A stretch of DNA of 24,875 nt from Chlorobiota bacterium (GTDB lineage: Bacteria; Bacteroidota; Bacteroidia; Bacteroidales; B39-G9), in assembly GCA_030632095.1 (NCBI GenBank), contig DAOVJU010000003.1:1-24875 (forward strand). The letters are read 5' to 3'. Positions 1-10,600 of this stretch are shown in pieces. The position numbers were made by a program, and so were the translations under genes. The notes under the pieces are model-generated. The model worked only from the letters and a program-made list of their open reading frames with translations. It was not told the DNA's origin and did not search any database. The first letter of the stretch is position 1; the number at the start of each line of letters is the position of its first letter.

Positions 1-101
1 CTGTGTTGCCTCTGAAAAACACATCTACACACCCCCTATATAATTCTGTATTTCAACTATTTAGTTTTTCCTGTATGAACAAAGTATGAAATTTATAACA
101 G

Positions 102-116
102 CTTGTATGATACAAG
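102..116. promoter_or_regulatory. Palindrome upstream of the first redoxin-like gene
   Basis: CTTGTAT-G-ATACAAG is a perfect 7-bp inverted repeat with a 1-base centre, about 95 bases before the first ATG. The hexamer GTATGA or its variant GTATGG occurs four times between 73 and 121. The position fits an operator or other regulator-binding site for the three-gene T9SS cluster. No cognate regulator is visible, so the role is inferred from position and symmetry only. Confidence 0.3.
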
Positions 117-209
117 TATGGATGCTTTTTTTCATTTCTCTTTCTTAAATCTCCAATTTTACACCCGAATGACAAGAATAATTGACTGTTAACGATTAAA
201 TATAATAAA

Positions 210-1895
210 ATGAAAAAACTTTACACTTTACTAATTTCTTTTCTTATTCTTTTTAAAATAAGTTCTTTTGGACAACTTCCCGATGGAAGTATTGCTCCAA
301 ACTTTACGGTTTATGATGTTGATAGCGTAGCTCATACATTGTATGATTACCTGGATGATAATAAATCAACATTGCTGTGGTTTTTTAATTATGGCTCTGG
401 TGGTGATGACTGGTGGTACTGGGAGTATTCTGCTCAAGACTTCTATGACCTTTATGGACCGGAAGGTGAAGACGAAGTAATGGTATTAATGATAGTTTGT
501 TCCGGGAATGCAACTTATAATGATCTTGGATCAAGTGGATATACCACTAATACACCATTCCCGATAATTATTACTGAGGAATTAAACGAAGATTACGATA
601 TGCAAGAATGGAATACACCGGCATATTTAGTTTGCCCTAACAGAGAAACTCAAGATGTTACAGCGGCAACACTAGCCTGGTTACATGTATATTCAGATGA
701 ATGCCCATCGTCAACACCAGAAATTGATAATGACGTTAATTTGTGGTCTATAAATGATTTTTCAAACATTTATTGTTCCGGTACAGTTATTCCTTCTATT
801 ACAATAAGAAACGAAGGATACGAAACTTTAATTTCAATGAATATTAATCTTACAATAGATGACTTCTATTCTGAAACTGTTTCATGGACAGGATATGTTG
901 AAACTTATTACTTTGAATATGTTGATTTACCTGAAATTACTGACATACCAGAAGGAGACCATACTTTAATAGTTACATTATCCAATCCAAATGGCACTGC
1001 AGATACAGTAGCTAATAATGAAAAAACAAGAGATTTCACAACTTATTTAAACACACAAGAAGTTGTAGTAGTTGTTAAATTCGACGATTATGCTCCTGAA
1101 ACAAGCTGGTCAATTACTCAAGATGACACAGAATATTTTTCTTCAGATACATATCATCCCAATTTAGCTCAACAAACTCTTGAAAGGCTTGTTTGTTTAG
1201 CACCAGAGCAATGCTACACATTTACTTTGGAAGATGAATATGGTGATGGAATGGAAGCCGGTGCTGATGGATATGCATTAATTATTTACAGAAATGATAC
1301 TTTGATAAATTTCCCTGGTGATAGCTTAAACTCTATATTGTCCGGTGAATTTTGCATTAACCTGGAATCAGGAAATGATATGCTTGCTTTTTCTTTTGAT
1401 GAGCAAACATCCCAAGCTCTAATAGATACAGTAAACAATACTATAAATATAGAATTAGTTGAAGGAACAAACTCATCTCAATTAATTGCAAATTTCACCT
1501 TGTCAGAACTTGCAACTACTTATGTAAATGATGTAGTACAAATAAGCGGTGAAACGGTAAACGATTTTACTGATGTGATTATTTACACAATAGTTGCAGA
1601 AAATGGCGATGAGCAAGCATATACAGTTGATGTTTCAGTTGTCTCAACCGGAGAAATAAATAGTGAGAGTTCATTTAAAATTTATCCAAATCCTAATAAA
1701 GGAACTTTATATTTTAATAAAGCAATTAATGGAAAAATTGAAATCATTTCAATAACCGGAGCAACAGTTAGAAGAGTTCACACAAAACAAGCATTAAATA
1801 ACCTGAACATATGTAATTTGAATAACGGATTGTATTTTATCCGAATAACAGACTGTGAAAATATAAGCTATTCAAGATTTGAGTTGATTAAATAA
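210..1895 (+). CDS. T9SS-exported redoxin-like protein lacking the CxxC active site
   Basis: This is a 561-residue secreted protein and the first of three tandem paralogues. A hydrophobic signal peptide (about residues 1-21, ending SSFGQ) is followed by the shared segment LPDGSIAPNF, the usual start of AhpC/TSA-TlpA-type redoxin domains (about 23-150). The position of the active-site motif reads FNYGSGGDD (59-67) with no cysteine, although the Pro of the TPAY segment (cis-Pro position) and the later LVCPNR cysteine remain. The redoxin fold is therefore probably not a thiol oxidoreductase. Next come a CARDB-like Ig domain, a domain with ETSW and YGDGM motifs, a DUF5018-like Ig domain, and a T9SS type A tail from about 491 (IYPNP). 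The last stretch should direct export through T9SS and anchoring or release at the surface. The ATG follows an A-rich leader typical of Bacteroidota. Export is well supported; a biochemical function is not. Confidence 0.85.
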   Translation: MKKLYTLLISFLILFKISSFGQLPDGSIAPNFTVYDVDSVAHTLYDYLDDNKSTLLWFFNYGSGGDDWWYWEYSAQDFYDLYGPEGEDEVMVLMIVCSGNATYNDLGSSGYTTNTPFPIIITEELNEDYDMQEWNTPAYLVCPNRETQDVTAATLAWLHVYSDECPSSTPEIDNDVNLWSINDFSNIYCSGTVIPSITIRNEGYETLISMNINLTIDDFYSETVSWTGYVETYYFEYVDLPEITDIPEGDHTLIVTLSNPNGTADTVANNEKTRDFTTYLNTQEVVVVVKFDDYAPETSWSITQDDTEYFSSDTYHPNLAQQTLERLVCLAPEQCYTFTLEDEYGDGMEAGADGYALIIYRNDTLINFPGDSLNSILSGEFCINLESGNDMLAFSFDEQTSQALIDTVNNTINIELVEGTNSSQLIANFTLSELATTYVNDVVQISGETVNDFTDVIIYTIVAENGDEQAYTVDVSVVSTGEINSESSFKIYPNPNKGTLYFNKAINGKIEIISITGATVRRVHTKQALNNLNICNLNNGLYFIRITDCENISYSRFELIK

Positions 1896-2020
1896 ATATT
1901 ATATAGAATCTATATTCATTGAAAACGAGACACTTTTGCAGCTCCCTGATAATTAGGGTAACAAAACTGATAATTTTATGATTAACTACCAGACATTGTA
2001 TAATTTAAAAATATTGAATT

Positions 2021-3706
2021 ATGAAAAAATCTTTACTTTTTTTGATTATTGCACTTTTCCCTGTTTTATTTTATGGTCAGTTGCCTGATGGTAGCATTGC
2101 GCCAAATTTTACAAGTTATGACCTGGATGGTGTGGAACACACATTGTACGATTACCTGGCTGATGGCAAAGCAGTAATTATTGATTTTTCTGCTACCTGG
2201 TGTGGTCCTTGCTGGAATTTTCACAACACGCACAAATTACGCGATCTTTACGAAACTTATGGCCCGGATGGAACAGATGAAATTATGGTTCTCTTTATAG
2301 AAGGATGGGAAAGCACTACAATAGATAATTTATATGGAACCGGAGGAAATACATATGGTGATTGGGTTACAGGAACTCCTTATCCAATACTTAACGATCA
2401 TACAATAGCTGAAACATTTCAGATTGCTTACTGGCCAACACTATTCCTAATTTGTCCGAACAGAGTAATAACAGAGTTAAGTACAACAAATACTGCTGAG
2501 GGATTTTATAATCAGGCCATGACATGCACATTTCCTGAATTTGATATTGAAGTGCGTCTGGTAAATATTTTCCCAAAAGACAGAATAATGTGCAGTAACT
2601 CAGTTGCTCCTATAATTACTATTGAAAACCTTGGAATGGAGGATTTAACATCTCTTGAAATTAATGTAACAATTGATGAGACTGATGTACATTCTATAAC
2701 ATGGAATGGTTTACTTAGCATTTGGAATAAAGAAACTATTTATTTAGAAAATATTCTTGTTCCTGATGGTGATCATTCAATGATCATTGAAATTACAAAC
2801 CCGAACGACAGCATAGATGGCAATCCTGACAACAATACCAAATCAACCACATTTGGTGTTAAATCTGATGGAACGCTGGTTGATTTCTTCCTGCACACAG
2901 ACAGGGCTCCTTCTGAAACAAGCTGGGAAATTACCTATGAAGAGAATATTATATTTGAGGGCGACAATTATAACAATGAAAAATACTTATACCAAGACAG
3001 CCTTTGTCTGGATTATGGATATTGTTATAACTTTACAATACATGATGACTGGGGTGATGGCATACACTGGGAAATATCAGGATATGCTGAATTAATATAT
3101 TTAGGAAATAGTTTGCTATATGTATCTGGTGATGGTAATTGGAGTTCTCAGACCGAAGAATTTTGTGTGCTTTCTCATGAAAACGAATTATTATCATTCT
3201 TTATTCCGGGTCAGGTTAATGATCCTGTAATTGATACTTTCGAGATTACCATTCAGGTGCTTATACCAGGTACATATGATGTTACAAGTCTTATTCCTGA
3301 ATTTACAGTTTCACAATATGCAACAATTTTTGTTGATGATCAGGAACAAACCACCGGATTGTCTGTTGTTGATTTTACCTCTCCTGTTGTATATACAATT
3401 GTTGCTGATAATGGCGATGAAGTTAACTGGACAATTAGTGTTCAAAAAGTAGCATCATCAATTTTCATTGAACAGGAATTTATTTCACATATTTATCCTA
3501 ACCCGTCAAACGGATTGATCAATATTAGTAAAATTGAAACTGGAATACTGGAAATATATAATTTATCAGGGAAGCTGGTTTTCAGCGAAACAATTGTTAA
3601 TAATCACCATGTAATTGATATCGGCAATTTAAAAAATGGTCAATACTTTGTTAAAATAATAGGAGATGAAAAAACTATTGCCGGTAAGTTAATAATCCTT
3701 AAATAA
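2021..3706 (+). CDS. T9SS-exported TlpA/thioredoxin-like protein with intact WCGPC
   Basis: This is the middle paralogue, 561 residues. Residues 1-20 form a signal peptide ending YGQ. The redoxin domain (about 21-150) carries ATWCGPCW, with the catalytic cysteines at 61 and 64. It also has AYWPT with the cis-proline at about 139 next to the active site, and a conserved LICPNR. It is therefore predicted to be a thiol-disulfide oxidoreductase of the TlpA/ResA type. Then follow a CARDB-like domain (about 175-280), a domain with SETSW (298-302) and DDWGDG (342-347), a DUF5018-like domain (about 389-476) and a T9SS type A sorting domain from 491 (IYPNP). A soluble exported redox enzyme outside the cell is unusual, because TlpA proteins normally act in the periplasm. 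The gene lies 125 bases after its paralogue and 19 bases before the next one, so the three are probably co-transcribed, at least the last two. Confidence 0.88.
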   Translation: MKKSLLFLIIALFPVLFYGQLPDGSIAPNFTSYDLDGVEHTLYDYLADGKAVIIDFSATWCGPCWNFHNTHKLRDLYETYGPDGTDEIMVLFIEGWESTTIDNLYGTGGNTYGDWVTGTPYPILNDHTIAETFQIAYWPTLFLICPNRVITELSTTNTAEGFYNQAMTCTFPEFDIEVRLVNIFPKDRIMCSNSVAPIITIENLGMEDLTSLEINVTIDETDVHSITWNGLLSIWNKETIYLENILVPDGDHSMIIEITNPNDSIDGNPDNNTKSTTFGVKSDGTLVDFFLHTDRAPSETSWEITYEENIIFEGDNYNNEKYLYQDSLCLDYGYCYNFTIHDDWGDGIHWEISGYAELIYLGNSLLYVSGDGNWSSQTEEFCVLSHENELLSFFIPGQVNDPVIDTFEITIQVLIPGTYDVTSLIPEFTVSQYATIFVDDQEQTTGLSVVDFTSPVVYTIVADNGDEVNWTISVQKVASSIFIEQEFISHIYPNPSNGLINISKIETGILEIYNLSGKLVFSETIVNNHHVIDIGNLKNGQYFVKIIGDEKTIAGKLIILK

Positions 3707-3725
3707 CCCTTATAAAACTATTGCA

Positions 3726-5435
3726 ATGAAACGAATTAAAAATATAACATTATTCTGTATACTAATAGTTGCTTCGCTGTTTACTACAGCACAATTGCCA
3801 GATGGTTCTATTGCTCCTAATTTTACGGCAACTGACATGAATGGTAATGAGCATACTTTGTATGATTACCTGGATGAAGGTAAAGTAGTAGTACTAAATG
3901 TAGCTTCTGTAGCAGTTGATCTTAACAATGCCGAGCCGTTTTTGTTCTTGCAAGAAGGTGTTCTAAATTCCTTAAATAGCCAATATGGTGAATTGGGAAC
4001 AAAAGAAATTGAGGTTTTCTTTGTTGAAATTGATCCGGCTACAACTGATGATGATATTTACGGGCAAGGAAATATTAACAATATGTACAATTACACTACA
4101 TTGCTTAATTTTCCTATTTTTAATATTGATAGTTTAGGAGAGCTATTCCCTCCTGCTGAATTAGGCGTAACAAATTACTTTATTTGTCAAAACAGGACTA
4201 CAACTACAGCCGGATGGACAACACCAGCAGGTTATAGGCCAATTATTGATGCTTGCCCTGAACCAAGTACATTAAATGATGCTGTTCTTAATGAAATTGT
4301 GGCCCCTTTCGGTCAGTTTTGTACTGAAACAATCATTGCAGCAGTTGAAATATATAATCCAACTGGAAACCCTATTACTTCTTTGGATATTATCACAATT
4401 ATTGATGAAATGCCGTCTTCAACTTATCACTGGACTGGCAATTTAAATACTTATTATTTAGAGACCATAGAAGTTGATGAATCGGATATTTTAGCTGACG
4501 GGACACACACAATTAGTTTTGAAATTTCAAACCCCAATGGAATGCCCGATGAAGATAGTACTAACAATGAAGCAGAATCTGAATTTTCATTATATGCAGC
4601 CGGTGATGAATTATTTGTTCGACTCGAAACAGATGACTGGCCTGAAGAAACAAGCTGGGAAATTACAAAAGACGATGTTCTGATATATGTTAGTTTTGAT
4701 TATAATGGTAAGCATGAAATATATAATGAAAGAGTATGTTTGGATGCTGGTGAATGGTATACATTAACATTATATGATAGTTATAATGATGGAATGACAG
4801 CAGGGGGCATTGGATTCCTGGAAATGATCTACAACAATAACGTACTTTTCCATATAGATGGTAATGAATTTACAAATGAAATTTCAGTTGATTTCCAGGT
4901 TCTCTATGAGCCGAAAACAGAAAATGACATCCTGTCGTTCTATTTGCCAGGACAATCATCTGCAGAAATTGACACTATTAATCACGATGTGAATATTGAA
5001 ATGAGTAATGCTGATTTTCTGGATGATAAATTTGCAATATTTACACTATCAGACAGCGCAAAAGCATATGTTGATGATGTATTACAAATAAGTGGTGAAA
5101 CACGAAATGATTATACAGAAGATGTAGTGTTTACTGTTGTTGCAGAAGACGGAACAGAGCAAGACTGGGACATTAACATCCATGTTTTAGCTGCTAATGA
5201 TGTTACAATACAGGAATTGCGAACATATCCTAATCCAGCTACTGATGTTATTTATTTAAATACTCCAATAAGTGGAAAAATTGAGATTTACAATAACATT
5301 GGTGAATTAGTATTCACAAGAAACAATAAAAACTTAACAAAAAGCATTAATGTTTCAACATTAAGATCAGGTTTATATCACCTAAAAATTATTGATGGTA
5401 CAACCATCTATGTTTCTTTCCTCTTTATGCTTTAA
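3726..5435 (+). CDS. T9SS-exported redoxin-like protein lacking CxxC and cis-Pro
   Basis: This is the third paralogue, 569 residues. It has a signal peptide (about 1-23, ending FTTAQ), then LPDGSIAPNF and the redoxin-like domain. The active-site region reads NVASVAVDLNN (58-68) with no cysteines, and the cis-Pro segment is GVTNYF with no proline, so the domain has lost more than that of the first paralogue. The conserved cysteine of FICQNR stays. Downstream it repeats the family layout: CARDB-like, ETSWEIT and YNDGM domain, DUF5018-like segment (ILSFYLPGQ onward, with ISGE and VVAEDG), and a T9SS tail from about residue 497 (TYPNP). It starts 19 bases after the stop of the middle gene. It is probably a binding or structural partner, not an oxidoreductase; that is inference from the missing residues. 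Confidence 0.85.
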   Translation: MKRIKNITLFCILIVASLFTTAQLPDGSIAPNFTATDMNGNEHTLYDYLDEGKVVVLNVASVAVDLNNAEPFLFLQEGVLNSLNSQYGELGTKEIEVFFVEIDPATTDDDIYGQGNINNMYNYTTLLNFPIFNIDSLGELFPPAELGVTNYFICQNRTTTTAGWTTPAGYRPIIDACPEPSTLNDAVLNEIVAPFGQFCTETIIAAVEIYNPTGNPITSLDIITIIDEMPSSTYHWTGNLNTYYLETIEVDESDILADGTHTISFEISNPNGMPDEDSTNNEAESEFSLYAAGDELFVRLETDDWPEETSWEITKDDVLIYVSFDYNGKHEIYNERVCLDAGEWYTLTLYDSYNDGMTAGGIGFLEMIYNNNVLFHIDGNEFTNEISVDFQVLYEPKTENDILSFYLPGQSSAEIDTINHDVNIEMSNADFLDDKFAIFTLSDSAKAYVDDVLQISGETRNDYTEDVVFTVVAEDGTEQDWDINIHVLAANDVTIQELRTYPNPATDVIYLNTPISGKIEIYNNIGELVFTRNNKNLTKSINVSTLRSGLYHLKIIDGTTIYVSFLFML

Positions 5436-5884
5436 CGATACGGCTAAAAATTGGCGGGAATTTTAACCCACTACATTTTTAGCTTATGCCACTGTAAATT
5501 TAATGCTTTTTTGTTTCAATTTACTACATTCTCCCGCCAATTTTTAGCCGATGTTGTATGCTGGACTTCATTCATTAATAGTTCATTATCAATTTGTTAC
5601 TATTCTTAATCCACACAATCAACGCTCTGCTGTTCTTTAAAAAATTAGTTTTTAGGGTCGGCAAAAAAGCGTTGGCAGACAGACAAGCTCTTTTGCAATT
5701 TTGGCTTTGTGTCGGTTCGTACGAATTGCAAATATGCTTGGCTATGTGGGTTGGTATAACTTGACTCGTGACAAGTCAAACCTTTATTGCCTATCTTAAT
5801 TCTTTATCTTATGCTATCTTAAATCGACAAGCTAACAAGCATTTAATCAATAGAATATTGTAATTTTCTGTCTAAATCCTTATC
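5436..5884. other. Non-coding spacer left of the restriction island
   Basis: I see no convincing ORF in these 449 bases. They hold the 19-bp inverted repeat at 5441-5550. They also hold a stretch at about 5641-5760 whose order of short words (GGCAAAA, GCG, TGGCA, CTTTTG, ATTTTGG, TTGCAAAT) recurs, diverged, on the other side of the island. A small hairpin TTGACT/AGTCAA lies at 5761-5779. Base composition is less A-rich than in the flanking spacers. It resembles the repetitive intergenic sequence common in Bacteroidota chromosomes. Confidence 0.6.
5441..5550. repeat. Perfect 19-bp inverted repeat with a 72-base spacer
   Basis: CGGCTAAAAATTGGCGGGA (5441-5459) is the exact reverse complement of TCCCGCCAATTTTTAGCCG (5532-5550). 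The left arm starts only five bases after the stop of the third redoxin-like gene. The long AT-rich spacer argues against a simple Rho-independent terminator. Possible roles are a long-stem RNA structure between the convergent transcripts, a non-autonomous mobile-element remnant, or a dispersed intergenic repeat. Confidence 0.75.
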
Positions 5885-7570
5885 TTACTCTATCTTATTT
5901 TTCTTTGCTGAAAGTATCCAAACAGGATTAGCCGTAGATCTACTTTCGTTATATATTGTTTTATCTTTTTTAGACATTTCGTACAATAAATTCCTAACTT
6001 TTGTTCTTTTTTGCTTTATAGATAGCACGTTGGAAAGTTTATCTAATAAAAGCTCATCTATTTCATCCCTACTTACTTTATGATATTTATTTAAAAACTC
6101 AACAATCAATGTTTTATAGTAAGACTTATCAAAGGCTCTATTCTTAATGTAAGCTGCTTTATCATCAGTTACACCAGCAACAGATGCTGCAACAAAATAA
6201 TTTGGTTTACGACCTTCAATTAGTTTCTCCTTTTTCAACACGGTAGCTGCTTCATTAGTGATAGATAACTTTTTCTGTACTCTATCGAGTAATACTACAT
6301 ACGAAAGGGGTAAGTCTTTTCTTTCTATCAATAATTTAGAATAGTTTTCATCTATAGAGTGTCCGTAAATTTGTAAAACTACTTTTTGCGATTCTGAAAG
6401 CAAGTAATCAGGTAAAGGAAAATATCGATTTTTTTGTGAAAGATACATTGTATGAATTCCGTAACCAAGTGTATCAATCATTCCCAGGTTTACCATTGCT
6501 TGTGCTAACCATGGATTTCGGTACTTTTCAGGTGTCTTTTCTCCGGCAGAATAGTCTTCAGGATTTCCTTCGAAGAAACTACCTGCATTAGAAAATACCA
6601 GTTTATCAATCTTTTCGGTTACGATTATTCTACTGTTTAATAAGTAATCCTGATGTACAATACAATTATGCATCGCTTCCAATATAGTACGTGTATCATA
6701 CTTGTTAACAGTTGTTGAAAGTAACTCATTGTCAGGAAAAAATTTGTACTTTATATTACGAATATTCTGTAAAACATTGGTTGTACTTAGAATCAATGGA
6801 TTACTAAAATGCTCATAGGCTTTTTCTTCTGTTTCAAGTTTCCATGTTATTTCTGCAATAGAAGGAAGAATATAATGCGATGACTCTTCTTTTCCCAAAA
6901 GCAGTATAGCGGTATTAGTTATTTTACCATTAATAGATACTTTTGCTTTATCCAGAAATGTTATATCATCCCAATCATCTATTTCATTAAAATATTTTGC
7001 TTTACTACTTTTTTCTTTGAACTTTTCTCGTGCAATTTTTATAGCTTCTGCATCTAAATCTTCTATGTTTGCATTTTCAATAATTCTAGCACTCCAGTCT
7101 TCAAGAGAGTTGTAAATCAGTCGAACATACTCGGGGAAATTACGAAGATCAGTTTTATTACTGCCAATTCTGATAAAAGGTTTTTTCTTAAAAAGAGTAG
7201 GCTCTCCTTTCGCAGATGGAATTCGAAGTAAAACTATATTTTTTTCATTATAGGAAAACTCAAATATCTCAAAATTGATTTTGGGATATAGTAAATTGCG
7301 TATCCAAAGTTCTAGATCCTGATTACCTTGTTTAGCAGTGTTGAAATAAAAGTTAGTTCCACTAATATCATGAGTTGCATCTTTAATTCCCCATACCAGA
7401 TATCCAAAAGGCTTATTACTTATGGTGGCACCATTACTCATAGCCGAAATATATTCACCAATTTGTTCGTTTGTTATACTTCCTTGCCCCATTTTAAACT
7501 CTACCCAGGCAGTTTCGGAATGTAATGCTGTTAATTCTTCTAATAATTCATATAAATCTTCTTTTCTCAT
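5885..7570 (-). CDS. AlbA_2 (Schlafen-like) and GHKL-ATPase domain protein
   Basis: This 561-residue protein has the COG2865-type layout. An N-terminal AlbA_2 domain (about 14-130) begins at ETAWVEFKMGQ, the nucleic-acid-binding fold also found in Schlafen proteins. A RecG-C-terminal-like HATPase_c_4 domain (about 250-380) has the N-box-like EAMHNCIVHQDY near residue 298 and LGYGI near residue 370. The C-terminal part is Lys-rich and probably winged-helix. Such proteins are usually annotated as ATP-binding proteins or putative transcriptional regulators, and many sit in defence islands. It lies 91 bases downstream of res on the same strand, so it may be read from the same transcript. Its job here, whether regulator of the restriction system, independent defence factor or passenger, cannot be told from sequence. 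It is not RecG, since helicase motifs are absent. Confidence 0.8.
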   Translation of the reverse strand: MRKEDLYELLEELTALHSETAWVEFKMGQGSITNEQIGEYISAMSNGATISNKPFGYLVWGIKDATHDISGTNFYFNTAKQGNQDLELWIRNLLYPKINFEIFEFSYNEKNIVLLRIPSAKGEPTLFKKKPFIRIGSNKTDLRNFPEYVRLIYNSLEDWSARIIENANIEDLDAEAIKIAREKFKEKSSKAKYFNEIDDWDDITFLDKAKVSINGKITNTAILLLGKEESSHYILPSIAEITWKLETEEKAYEHFSNPLILSTTNVLQNIRNIKYKFFPDNELLSTTVNKYDTRTILEAMHNCIVHQDYLLNSRIIVTEKIDKLVFSNAGSFFEGNPEDYSAGEKTPEKYRNPWLAQAMVNLGMIDTLGYGIHTMYLSQKNRYFPLPDYLLSESQKVVLQIYGHSIDENYSKLLIERKDLPLSYVVLLDRVQKKLSITNEAATVLKKEKLIEGRKPNYFVAASVAGVTDDKAAYIKNRAFDKSYYKTLIVEFLNKYHKVSRDEIDELLLDKLSNVLSIKQKRTKVRNLLYEMSKKDKTIYNESRSTANPVWILSAKKNKIE

Positions 7571-7661
7571 TTCAATATCTACTTAATTTTCTTTACATAA
7601 AATCATTTTCAATAAACAAACTTTATGTTACATAAATTTGTCCGGCTACATGTGAATATAT

Positions 7662-10600
7662 TTATATTTCATTTAAAAATTTAGTTAATATTTTACGTAC
7701 TAAAAATTTACAATCAGATGCTTTATCTCTTGACAATAAACTTGTATGAGCCGATTTATTACGGTACTTTCTTGATAGCTCCATCAAATCTGAAATAAAA
7801 CCGGATGAGTAAAGTTCTTGTGTATAATTCTCGTTTATAAAATTGTGAAAATCCCTAACCAGTTCACTTCTTTCAATCAGGTATTCATCAGATACTGTAG
7901 AAAGGATATGACACATATTACCCAATGTATATGTAGTTCTGTTATTAACTACCATGTTAGCAAATAAGCTTGTTTTCTTATTTAGCAAATCGTATTCATA
8001 TGTAATATTAGTATGCGGATTTTCAGAACGAATGAAGTTTGTAAATGGAACAAAAAGTTTTAAAAGCAATTCGCTTTCAACTGCTCTTGACATTTGAAGG
8101 ATATACGGGCTAAAGTCTTCAGATGACTGAAACACTAGAGTGTCATTTAAATATTCAGAAGAAAGTAAAAAGCTAAAGCTTTGCTTTTCCAATTTTTTTG
8201 CATCTTTTAACATACTTCTCACTCTTGTGTCAAATACTTTCGTATCTGTTGGCGTAACACCATCAAGATATTCGTAAATTTTTGATTGTAAATTCTCATT
8301 ATCAACAAATTCATCATTAGAGTCTTTTGTTGCTTCCTTTATTGTTTTTAGAATGTTTTCAATATTGGATGAAAGCAATTCTTTCATTACAATTTTTATC
8401 ATGTCTTCTAATGAGTTGGCTGACTTCAATTGGTCAGCTGAAATTTTATAGAAATTGGATAATTCCTGACCTTGGGCTTGAATTTCTTCTATTTTAATAT
8501 CATCTTTTTGTGGAAGAAATGAATCTTTCGGAAATTCTTTGTATGAATTTAAAACATCGTGTATTTCAGAAGAATTAAAGACTACAGCCCAATGCCATTT
8601 ACCAAATCTTTTAGTTTCATTAACTGCTTTAATCCAAAGATTAAGGAATTCACGTTTCACTCTGTTTTCATCGCTATCCTGACCTTTTACTTCCAAAACA
8701 AGTTTATCACCATTTGTTAGTTCGATTATGTAGTCTGGAATATAATTTTTAAGTATTCCGCGATAATTGTATTTGATAAAGAAACCAAGATGGTCATTCT
8801 TTACAAATGCCTGAACTAAATCATTCTTATTTATTATACTTGCATTATTAGCTTCCCATGTGCTATCAAACACAGTATAGTTAACATGCGATTTCTCATG
8901 CCATTCATTGGGTTTTGAGCTATACCAGGTTGGCATATCAGATGTTGAACGAATTGGTCTTTCTGCATCGAAAACAGGTGTAAGAATGGCTGCATTTTGG
9001 TCTTTTATTGCAATCCAAAAATGCTGTATTATTCTTGAAATATTAAGCGTTAAAAGAATGTTTTTTCTAACCTTATCCTGATTAAATAAATTGCTTTTAA
9101 TAACAATTCTATCAGAGGCTAAAAATTCTTCTGTTAATTTCAATAACTGCGAAAGAAAATCATATTGATTGCCTTTCCAGTTATGTTTCTCCAGTCCAAA
9201 AATGTTTGTTGCCACTCTGAAAATTACGGATTGCAACCTGTAGCGTTCTGCAAATTGTTTTATATCAATATCGCTCATTGCAGCAGGTGTTATATCACCG
9301 GAAATAACACCTCCCATTTCAACTTCAGTTATTGTATCCTCCGGATTTATTTCAATGGGTTTTACTTCCTTATAATTAATATTTAATGAGGATTTATATA
9401 TTGTATCAATTCTTAAAATATTAGGGAAGGATATTTTGAAGTTGCTTTTTTCTTTAGTTGGTTCAATTAGAAATTTAGGCTTTGGAGGGCGTGGAGATGT
9501 TGCCCCTCCTTCGTGGGGTATAAATGAAAAAGGAACACCAAATATATTTACATATTCGGGTTCAAGCATTTTGTTTTCATCAAATTCATAACTCACCCTG
9601 CGTAATCCTCGACCTACAACTTGTTCGCAAAGCAGTTGACTGGAAAAAGCCCGTAATCCTATAATTTGTGTTACATTTTTAGCATCCCAACCTTCCGAAA
9701 GCATACTAACGCTAATTACGTTCTGAATTTGCTCACCGGATTTTCCATGTTTTCCAACGGTATCTACCTTTTCTCTCAGGGCAATTGCTTGTACTTTTAA
9801 TGAACCAGACAGGTTTTCATCTTCATTTTCAATTTTACCTAAAATTTGACTGTCAATTTGCAAAGTCTTTTCTAATTCGCAAAGTTCCTTTATCTCACAT
9901 TCACCGGAATTAAAATAATGTTTTATTCTATCTGCAGTAATGGTGGTATTAGCAATACTCATTAGTACAGGTGGTATTTCTATTCCCTTTACTTTTTTCC
10001 ATTCCTGTTTTGTTTTGAGCCAATCGCTACCTAAAAGATTATAAGCGTTCTTTACTAAATCGGGCAAAGGTGTTTCTTTAGGTACTTGCTTTTGGTTCAG
10101 GTCTTCTTTTACATCATCATCCATGTATATATGATACAATCTCGATTTATAATCTGATGTATATTTTCCATCATCCCGAAAAACAACACGAGGAGTTTTG
10201 ACCAAACCGGATTCTATAGCATCATTTAGTCCGAAATCGCTGATTATCCAATCATATAAACCAATCTCCGAAGTTTTTTTTCCTGTTGGAGCAAATGGTG
10301 TTGCCGAAAAATCGTGACAGCGAAGTATATTTACCTGTTTGTTTAGTTTATCTAAACCCCCTATCCAAACGGTATTATCAATATCCTCTTTTTTAACTTG
10401 TTTAACTTTACTTTCAGCAGCTGTTCGCCAAGCATGGTGGGCTTCATCATTTATTACAAGAATATTCCTGGCATTAACCATATCGCCCAACACAGCTTTG
10501 GCATATGCTGCATTACTAATTTCCATTTGTTTACGCGTATCAACGCTACGTAACTGTCCTTTTTCTACTTTAGCATTTAATTTATCCTGGGTATCCCAAG

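Noticed and set aside
5885..7570. Annotation as ATP-dependent helicase RecG
   Set aside because: Only a RecG-C-terminal-like GHKL ATPase segment is present. There is no Walker A P-loop or DEAD box, and the N-terminus is AlbA_2.
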